Of a DNA stretch of 42,133 bases, positions 39,820 through 42,133 are shown piece after piece. Positions within the stretch are counted from its first letter, which is position 1, and the number at the start of each line of letters is the position of its first letter. The notes beneath the pieces are model-generated. The model did not search any database and was not told the origin of the DNA. It was given only the letters and a program-made list of their open reading frames with translations. The DNA is taken from the NCBI GenBank assembly GCA_016219925.1, contig JACRJU010000008.1, forward strand, positions 1-42,133, written 5' to 3'. The translations under genes and the position numbers were made by a program. The stretch comes from Candidatus Uhrbacteria bacterium (GTDB lineage: Bacteria > Patescibacteriota > Patescibacteriia > UBA9934 > GWF2-40-263).

Positions 39820-39850
39820 TAAAAACCGACCATGCCTTAGCATAGCCGGT
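39820..39850 (-). terminator. Terminator of khpA, directly before trmD
   Basis: On the minus strand ACCGGCTATGC pairs with GCATGGTCGGT (plus 39825-39850, G-U pairs included) around TAAG, followed by TTTT. The trmD ATG comes two bases after the T-run. Confidence 0.8.
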
Positions 39851-39868
39851 TTTTCTTTTTCGTTCTAG

Positions 39869-40243
39869 TTAAATCCCGAGATCATCTACGGAAGCCTCAT
39901 CTGCGGTCGAATGATACGCTGGAGCCTGGCTTGCGCTCGAATCATTGCGTCCGGCATACCCCTCGGCACGTGGACGTGGACCACGCGATCCTTCTGGTTC
40001 GAAGATTTTGAGATTGACGCGCGCATTTTCCTTGGCGCCAACAATCTTCAAAAGCGTACGAACCGCACGAGCGGTCTGGCCCTGACGACCAATGACGTAC
40101 CCCATGTCCTCTGGATTGATATGCAGAGTGATGAGCACGCCGCGCTCGTCGACAATGCGGTCGGTGCGGACGTCATCCGGATGGTTGACGATCGCGCGCA
40201 CGACGTATTCGACGAACTCCTGGTCAAACAATTTGTCTGCCAT
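39869..40243 (-). CDS. khpA: KH-domain RNA-binding protein KhpA-like
   Basis: KhpA is a small KH-domain protein that binds RNA in the cytoplasm. The start MADKLFDQEFVEYVVRAIVN is typical, and the KH GxxG loop is GYVIGRQGQTARAVRTLLKI near residue 50. The usual protein is about 77 residues; this one has 124, with a tail rich in Gly, Arg, Ser and Pro after residue 80. The ATG at 40243 is preferred to the one at 40255. The promoter at 40340-40368 gives a leader of about 90 bases, which contains an 18-codon frame from 40280 (MTGRRYEIVVYRYGRQIV) overlapping the khpA start. It is next to trmD, as in the usual rpsP operon. Confidence 0.88.
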   Translation of the reverse strand: MADKLFDQEFVEYVVRAIVNHPDDVRTDRIVDERGVLITLHINPEDMGYVIGRQGQTARAVRTLLKIVGAKENARVNLKIFEPEGSRGPRPRAEGYAGRNDSSASQAPAYHSTADEASVDDLGI

Positions 40244-40339
40244 ATCTGTATACAACTATTTCGTAACGTCTTCCTGTCATCTGAGTGCCTGTCGACCAAG
40301 CGCGCGGGTGCGTGCCAGACAGACAACAGGAGCCTCTTG

Positions 40340-40368
40340 ATGATACGAAATCTTTCTTGTGGTGTCAA
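40340..40368 (-). promoter_or_regulatory. Promoter of khpA
   Basis: On the minus strand TTGACA (40363-40368) and TATCAT (40340-40345) are 17 bases apart, close to consensus. It lies between the hypothetical gene at 40375 and khpA. Confidence 0.85.
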
Positions 40369-40374
40369 TCAGGA

Positions 40375-40905
40375 TTAGGCCGCGAGTTCTTGATCACCAA
40401 AGTAACTTTCGCCTGTGGCCGCTGTATAAAGACGATCAAGGGCTCCTTCCAAAACCTCTTTGGCTTTCAAATCGTTTTTTATTCCTTGGGTAAAAAAATC
40501 CATCCCAATTTGACCGTTCAAAAAACGTGTTACATTCGATGGATCGCGCAGGAGTCCAAGAACGGGCTTCATGACTGGACGGGAAAAACTCCATGTCAGT
40601 AGTCCAGAAAACTCTTGAGCTAACACATGATTGAGATCTTCTCTCTTTTGAAGAGCCATCTTCTGTTCCACGGGAATGACAGGTTCGCGCTTCTCATCCG
40701 CGCGCGGCTCTTGTTGCGGTCGTTCGTGGGCTTGCTCCAACCTCGCAAGATTTTCACGCAAATCCGCCCGCTCGATCATGGCGTCAATGGATTTTGGATG
40801 ATCTTTTCCAAAGGCATCAATGATTTCATCCAAAACGCTCAAACGATCTTTGAGTTCTTTTGGACTACGTTGAGCTTGTTCAAAGCCTTGGCCTTCTCTG
40901 GTCAT
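40375..40905 (-). CDS. Hypothetical protein of 176 residues
   Basis: I do not recognise this protein. It has no signal peptide or membrane helix. Residues 1-100 are charged and mostly helical, with a Pro- and Glu-rich linker (ERPQQEPRADEKREPVIPVE). The C-terminal part, including LLTWSFSRPVMKPVLGLLRD and QIGMDFFTQGIKNDLKAKEV, is more conserved-looking and may be a small helical domain. TAAAAT lies eight bases before the ATG at 40905, so the mRNA is probably nearly leaderless. The khpA promoter starts immediately after this gene, and no terminator is visible between them. Confidence 0.7.
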   Translation of the reverse strand: MTREGQGFEQAQRSPKELKDRLSVLDEIIDAFGKDHPKSIDAMIERADLRENLARLEQAHERPQQEPRADEKREPVIPVEQKMALQKREDLNHVLAQEFSGLLTWSFSRPVMKPVLGLLRDPSNVTRFLNGQIGMDFFTQGIKNDLKAKEVLEGALDRLYTAATGESYFGDQELAA

Positions 40906-40980
40906 AGGTCTTTATTTTACCTGAACCGAAGACATCGAAAAAGCCCCCATTTTATGCCCAAAATATCCCCCTCCCTGGCC

Positions 40981-41009
40981 TTGACAGGTTGTCAGGACTT
41001 TTATAAAAT
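40981..41009 (+). promoter_or_regulatory. rRNA operon promoter
   Basis: TTGACA (40981-40986) and TAAAAT (41004-41009) are 17 bases apart, a near-consensus promoter. It lies about 160 bases upstream of the 16S gene. The 264 bases between the hypothetical at 40905 and the 16S hold this promoter and the leader hairpin, and I see no gene there. Confidence 0.85.
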
Positions 41010-41116
41010 GCCACCGCTACTAGTTGAAAGCACCCAAATTTCGCTAGAAGTTCATTACAACTGAATAAACGATCATACAATTTCTCTATTGTGTGATTGC
41101 AACGTTTTGTTCCAAA

Positions 41117-41138
41117 CTCATGAGGTTTTCCTCATGAG
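41117..41138 (+). other. Hairpin in the rRNA leader
   Basis: CTCATGAGG (41117-41125) pairs perfectly with CCTCATGAG (41130-41138) around TTTT. It is followed by no T-run, so it is not a terminator. A role in rRNA processing, for instance as an RNase III site, is possible. Confidence 0.6.
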
Positions 41139-41169
41139 ATCACAGAGTCTTGAAACTTTTCTCAGGATT

Positions 41170-42133
41170 TTTACTGAGAGTTTGATCCTGGCTCAGGACG
41201 AACGCTGGCGGCAGGTCTAAGGCATGCAAGTCGTACGGACGATTTTTTCTTCGGAAGGGATCGTTAGTGGCAAACGGGAGAGGAACACATTGGTAACCTA
41301 CCTCGAGCTCGCGAATAACTCACCGAAAGGTGGACTAATACGCGATATAGATGGGGGGACTTCGGTCATTCCCATTGAAAGCTTCGGCGGCACGAGAAGG
41401 GCCTATGGCCTATCAGCTTGTTGGTGGGGTAATGGCTCACCAAGGCTATGACGGGTACCGGGCGCGAGAGCGTGGCCCGGCTCACTGGGACTGAGACACG
41501 GCCCAGACACCTACGGGTGGCTGCAGTCAAGAATATTCCTCAATGCACGAAAGTGTGAAGGAGCTATGCCGCGTGATGGATGAAGGCCTTCGGGTCGTAA
41601 ACATCTTTTATAAGGGACGAACTAATGACGGTACCTTATGAATAAGGGGCTGCTAATCACGTGCCAGCAGCAGCGGTAATACGTGAGCCCCAAGCGTTGT
41701 CCGGATTTATTGGGCGTAAAGCGTCTGTAGGCGGTTTGATAAGTCGCGCGTCAAATCTTCAGGCTCAACCTGAAGGCTGCGTGTGATACTGTCAGACTAG
41801 AGGGCGGGAGAGGTGCACGGAATTGTCGGTGTAGCGGTAAAATGCGTTAATATCGGCAAGAACACCAAAGGCGAAGGCAGTGCACTTGAACGTTCCTGAC
41901 GCTCAGAGACGAAAGCGTGGGTAGCGAATGAGATTAGATACCTCAGTAGTCCACGCTGTAAACGATGAATGCTAGGTTTCGGGAGTATCGAGCCTCTCGG
42001 AGCCGACGAAACAAGCTAACGCATTAAGCATTCCGCCTGGGGAGTACGGTCGCAAGACTAAAACTCAAAGGAATAGACGGGGACCCGCACAAGCGGTGGA
42101 GCGTGCGGTTTAATTCGATGATAAGCGAGGAAC
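41170..42133 (+). rRNA. rrs: 16S ribosomal RNA, 5' part
   Basis: The gene begins just before AGAGTTTGATCCTGGCTCAG at 41177 and runs off the window at about Escherichia coli position 980. The conserved blocks are present in order: the ACTGGGACTGAGACACGGCC region near 41485, the 530 loop at 41661-41680, the 790 region at 41933-41952 and the 900-970 region near 42060-42120. I see no intron or large insertion in the visible part. The 530 loop reads GTGCCAGCAGCAGCGGTAAT and the 790 region ATTAGATACCTCAGTAGTCC; both differ from the usual bacterial sequence by one base, as in many CPR lineages. The block GGAATAGACGGGGACCCGCA also fits CPR. Confidence 0.97.

Noticed and set aside
1-42133. Prophage, insertion sequence or integrase
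   Set aside because: No transposase, integrase, phage structural gene, terminal inverted repeat or tRNA-flanking direct repeat was found on either strand.

Overview
The window looks like a piece of chromosome from a Candidate Phyla Radiation (Patescibacteria) bacterium. The partial 16S rRNA gene at the right end has a CPR-style sequence around 42065-42105 and mismatches to the common 515F and 806R primers. The proteins fit a reduced genome: a prolyl-tRNA synthetase without the usual editing insertion, a short hinge-less SMC, and only the last two riboflavin genes as a pair. A Parcubacteria-group lineage such as Uhrbacteria is my guess, from memory rather than from a search. Base composition is mixed: housekeeping genes prefer A-ending Lys codons, while a set of single accessory genes is visibly richer in G+C and in AAG.

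Layout. 0.1-3.2 kb: membrane protein, MFS transporter and proS (minus strand). 3.2-4.1 kb: an aspartoacylase/AstE-like gene with its own promoter, coupled to proS. 4.1-4.9 kb: a compact locus of tiny overlapping ORFs on both strands. 4.9-5.9 kb: ZIP transporter, tRNA-Lys, tRNA-Arg. 5.9-12.2 kb: an RNA/DNA housekeeping block on the minus strand (rnc, nusB, rpmF, gyrA, an MBL-like protein), then a conserved hypothetical overlapping a Ser/Thr kinase. 12.3-18.2 kb: plus strand rpsA-ftsH-membrane protein, then pilB. 18.2-22.5 kb: accessory zinc-ribbon protein, hypothetical-tsaE-tsaD, a phosphotransferase, an accessory orphan, then tRNA-Glu. 22.7-24.5 kb: an Lrp-like regulator divergent from a YhhQ/VUT transporter. 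24.5-29.3 kb: accessory PRPP-synthetase-like gene and two large Cys-rich secreted repeat proteins. 29.3-31.4 kb: ribH-ribE and an accessory DHH-like gene. 31.4-34.4 kb: membrane protein, Hsp20, VanW-family protein. 34.4-36.4 kb: a 6S-like RNA, clpP and an NrnA-like DHH phosphoesterase. 36.4-41 kb: mini-SMC, rpsP, trmD, khpA and a hypothetical. 41.0-42.1 kb: rRNA promoter and partial 16S.

How the genes relate. Most are translation, RNA-processing, proteostasis and chromosome genes in short operons. The main pattern found by reading the DNA is a contrast between two kinds of gene start. Several housekeeping genes have a -10 element only 8-11 bases before the ATG and no Shine-Dalgarno, which implies near-leaderless mRNAs. 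Three unrelated accessory genes instead share one layout: a -35 like TTGACR, 17 bases, a -10 ending in AGT, exactly 29 bases containing GGAGG, ATG, one gene, then a terminator at the stop codon. They sit at operon borders like self-contained cassettes. Other points of note are the hinge-less SMC, the strictly alternating Cys-rich repeat protein, and a structured RNA of about 197 nt with its own promoter that fits 6S RNA.
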